The translations under genes and the position numbers were made by a program. Positions 31,682 through 33,946 of a stretch of 33,946 bases of DNA are shown in pieces. Each line of letters opens with the position of its first letter. Position 1 is the first letter of the stretch. Source of the DNA: CAYJKB01 sp964370625 (GTDB lineage: Bacteria > Bacillota > Clostridia > Oscillospirales > Butyricicoccaceae); assembly GCA_964370625.1 (NCBI GenBank), contig CAYJKB010000019.1, positions 1 to 33,946 of the forward strand, in the 5' to 3' direction. Under the pieces are notes generated by a model. That model ran no database searches. It was not told where the DNA came from and was given only the letters and a program-made list of their open reading frames with translations.

Positions 31682-32347
31682 ATGAGCAGAAAAATTATAA
31701 CTATTGATGAAGAAAAATGTGTAGGTTGTGGATTATGTGCCAATGCATGTCAACAAAGTGCAATAGAGATGGTAGACGGAAAAGCAAAAGTTGTTCGTGA
31801 TGATTATTGTGATGGGATTGGAAATTGTCTTCCAGTTTGTCCTGTAAATGCAATTAGTTTTTCAGATAAAGATGTAATCAATAAAGAGGCATCAGAAGCT
31901 CCTCGTGGATGTCCTGGAAGTAATTCGAAAGTAATAAATAAAGCTGTAGAAAGTCCAAAAATTAAAAACGTGGAAGCTACTTCAGCGCTTAGACAATGGC
32001 CTGTGCAAATCAAATTGGTACCATTAAGAGCGCCATACTTTGAAAACGCAAATTTATTAATAGCAGCAGATTGTACAGCTTATGCATATGCTAATTTTCA
32101 TAGCGAATTTATGCAAGGGAAAATAACATTAATAGGTTGCCCGAAACTTGATGAAGGTGATTATACAGAAAAACTTACACAGATAATTTCGAATAATAAT
32201 ATTAAAAGTTTAACTATAGTAAGAATGGAAGTTCCATGTTGTGCAGGAATTGAAAATGCTGCTGTAAATGCACTTAAAAATAGTGGTAAATTCATACCTT
32301 GGCAAGTTGTAACACTATCAATAGATGGTAATATTTTAGATAAATAG
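31682..32347 (+). CDS. Ferredoxin-domain protein associated with hcp
   Basis: This is a 221-residue protein. The N-terminus has one full [4Fe-4S] motif CVGCGLCANAC and a second, spaced variant C-x5-C-x3-C in YCDGIGNCLPVCP, followed by RGCPGS. The rest (about residues 95-221) contains two further cysteine sites, IAADCTAYAYANF and RMEVPCCAGIENA, a layout I know from small Fe-S proteins encoded beside hcp in Clostridia. It is the likely electron donor to the hybrid cluster protein, whose gene follows 18 bases later. GAAAGGATAG precedes the ATG. The exact family name cannot be settled without a search. Confidence 0.85.
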   Translation: MSRKIITIDEEKCVGCGLCANACQQSAIEMVDGKAKVVRDDYCDGIGNCLPVCPVNAISFSDKDVINKEASEAPRGCPGSNSKVINKAVESPKIKNVEATSALRQWPVQIKLVPLRAPYFENANLLIAADCTAYAYANFHSEFMQGKITLIGCPKLDEGDYTEKLTQIISNNNIKSLTIVRMEVPCCAGIENAAVNALKNSGKFIPWQVVTLSIDGNILDK

Positions 32348-32365
32348 ATTAGGAGAATTTTTAAA

Positions 32366-33937
32366 ATGAAAGAAATGTTTTGTTATCAATGTGAACAAAC
32401 TGCACATAATACTGCTTGTGAAGGGAAAAGTGGTGTTTGTGGCAAAAAATCTGACAATGCAAATTTACAAGATGCATTAACAGGTGCCTTGATTGGTTTG
32501 TCATGTACACTAAACGAAAGCAAAAAAACAACACAAAATACAGCTAAAATTGTAATTGAATCACTTTTTACAACTGTAACAAATGTAAATTTCAACAATG
32601 AAACATTAGATGCAGAGATTGAAAAAGTTCATAAAGAACAAAAAAATTTAAGCAATGATGGTAAAATAGCTGATGATTATGATATGAATCTATTATGGCA
32701 AGCAAATGAAGATATACGTTCATTAAAATCATTGATTTTATTTGGAATTAGAGGCATGGCGGCATATGCTCATCATGCGATGGTATTAGGATATGAAAGT
32801 GATGAAGTAAATGATTTTTTATATAAAGCATTGTATTATGTGGGAAATGATTTTTCAATAGATGAATTGTTGCCAGTAGTCCTTGAAGTGGGAAAAATTA
32901 ATTTGCTATGTATGGAGCTTTTAGATAAAGCAAATACAGAATCTTATGGAATTCCTGTCCCAACAGTTGTACCACTGACAATAGAAAAAGGACCGTTTAT
33001 TGTAGTTAGTGGACATGATTTATTAGATTTAAAGCTACTTTTAGAACAAACAAAAGATAAAGGAATAAATATCTATACACATAGTGAAATGTTACCAGCA
33101 CATGCTTATCCAAAACTTAAAGAATACTCACATTTAAAAGGGAATTTTGGCACAGCATGGCAAAGTCAACAAGTAGAATTTCATAATATTCCAGCACCAA
33201 TTTTATTTACAACAAACTGTTTAATGCCTGTGAGAGAAAGCTATAAAGACCGAGTTTTCACAACTTCTGTCGTGTCATATCCCGAACTTGTACATGTTGG
33301 ACAAGATAAAGATTTTTCAAAAGTAATTGAAAAAGCATTAGAATGTGGAGGATATGCAGAAGATAAAGAAATGACAGGGATTAATGGTGGTAAAACTGTT
33401 ATGACTGGTTTTGCACATGGAACTGTATTAGCTATTGCAGATAAAATTGTGGAGCATGTTAAGAGTGGAAAAATCAAACATTTCTTCTTAGTTGGAGGTT
33501 GTGATGGAGCAGCACCTGGAAGAAGTTACTATACAGATTTTGTAAAAAATTCGCCTAAAGATAGCTTGATTTTGACACTTGCTTGTGGAAAATATCGTTT
33601 TAATGATTTAAATTTAGGAGAAATAGAAGGAATTCCAAGAATTTTAGATATGGGTCAATGTAATGATGCTTTTAGTGCTATAAAAGTTGCAGTTGCATTA
33701 GCACAAGCGTTTGAATGTAGTGTGAATGATTTACCACTTTCAATGGTATTATCTTGGTATGAACAAAAAGCAGTAGCTATTTTATTAACACTGCTTCACT
33801 TGGATATTAAAAATATATTATTAGGACCAACATTGCCAGCATTTATTTCGCCAAATGTGCTTAATATATTAGTTGACAATTATGGTATAGCTCCAATAAG
33901 CACACCAGAAGCTGATTTAAAAAAGATTTTAGGTTAA
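32366..33937 (+). CDS. hcp: Hybrid cluster protein (hydroxylamine reductase, NO reductase-type)
   Basis: This is a complete 523-residue Hcp. The N-terminal [4Fe-4S] ligands are C6, C9, C18 and C25 in MFCYQCEQTA...SGVCGK. Hybrid cluster surroundings include GHDLLDL, TTNCLMPV, GGCDGAAPGRSYYTDF, LACGKYRFN, MGQCNDAFSAIKVA and a Glu/Lys-containing YEQKAVAILL block near the C-terminus. Hcp reduces hydroxylamine in vitro, and in vivo evidence favours nitric oxide reduction and S-nitrosylation chemistry. AGGAGA lies ten bases before ATG 32366. It is the second gene of the operon under the HcpR-like regulator. The stop is at 33935-33937; the remaining nine bases contain nothing recognisable. Confidence 0.97.
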   Translation: MKEMFCYQCEQTAHNTACEGKSGVCGKKSDNANLQDALTGALIGLSCTLNESKKTTQNTAKIVIESLFTTVTNVNFNNETLDAEIEKVHKEQKNLSNDGKIADDYDMNLLWQANEDIRSLKSLILFGIRGMAAYAHHAMVLGYESDEVNDFLYKALYYVGNDFSIDELLPVVLEVGKINLLCMELLDKANTESYGIPVPTVVPLTIEKGPFIVVSGHDLLDLKLLLEQTKDKGINIYTHSEMLPAHAYPKLKEYSHLKGNFGTAWQSQQVEFHNIPAPILFTTNCLMPVRESYKDRVFTTSVVSYPELVHVGQDKDFSKVIEKALECGGYAEDKEMTGINGGKTVMTGFAHGTVLAIADKIVEHVKSGKIKHFFLVGGCDGAAPGRSYYTDFVKNSPKDSLILTLACGKYRFNDLNLGEIEGIPRILDMGQCNDAFSAIKVAVALAQAFECSVNDLPLSMVLSWYEQKAVAILLTLLHLDIKNILLGPTLPAFISPNVLNILVDNYGIAPISTPEADLKKILG

Positions 33938-33946
33938 GATTAGAAA

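Overview
The window is AT-rich and reads as the chromosome of a strictly anaerobic Firmicute of the class Clostridia; a gut-type Lachnospirales-like lineage is possible but not provable here. The support is AGGAGG-type ribosome binding sites, TTG starts, S-layer homology repeats, lipoboxes, a trimeric electron-bifurcating [FeFe] hydrogenase, an oxygen-sensitive Fe-S serine dehydratase, and a hybrid cluster protein with its Crp/Fnr regulator. No tRNA, rRNA, CRISPR array, transposase or phage gene was seen. One 100-N assembly gap lies at 29854-29953.

Layout. (1) 1-1239: C-terminal part of an acidic surface protein ending in three SLH repeats. (2) 1566-8169: seven tightly packed genes resembling the E. 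coli ydjXYZ-ynjABCDEF operon of unknown function: a flavin disulfide oxidoreductase, a CDP-alcohol phosphatidyltransferase, a TVP38/DedA-like membrane protein and an ABC importer whose permease is split in two. A consensus promoter overlapped by a palindrome precedes it. (3) 8365-10569: membrane GGDEF-EAL protein with a degenerate GGDEF site and an intact EAL site. (4) 10629-12619: LysR regulator divergent from a YeiH-type transporter, with a 10-bp-arm palindrome between them. (5) 12713-14273: serine dehydratase sdaAB-sdaAA. (6) 14429-20861: hydrogenase locus. A DRTGG and a PHP gene read leftwards; NuoE-like hydC, an ATPase-fold protein, a small thioredoxin-like ferredoxin, NuoF-like hydB and hydA read rightwards. 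(7) 20933-25555: a TSCPD protein, an orphan type II thioesterase, a fusion of a sensory [FeFe] hydrogenase-like module with a diguanylate cyclase, and a receiver-GGDEF protein. (8) 25779-30700: guanine deaminase, PPK2, an SPL-like radical SAM protein, an Asp-rich FecR-domain lipoprotein spanning the gap, and a VOC protein. (9) 30884-33937: Crp/Fnr (HcpR-like) regulator divergent from a ferredoxin-hcp operon, with a palindrome at -41.5 of a predicted promoter.

How the genes fit together. HydABC links H2 to NAD(H) and ferredoxin. A few kb away lies a protein carrying two ferredoxin clusters, a hydrogenase-type domain that keeps four H-cluster cysteines but has altered surrounding motifs, another Fe-S domain and an intact GGDEF domain. 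The simplest inference is an H2 or redox sensor that controls c-di-GMP, probably co-transcribed with a response-regulator diguanylate cyclase; the EAL protein at 8365 could be an opposing phosphodiesterase. This fusion is the most interesting item. Hcp with HcpR is a nitrosative or redox stress module. All functional statements rest on motif reading, not on database searches.
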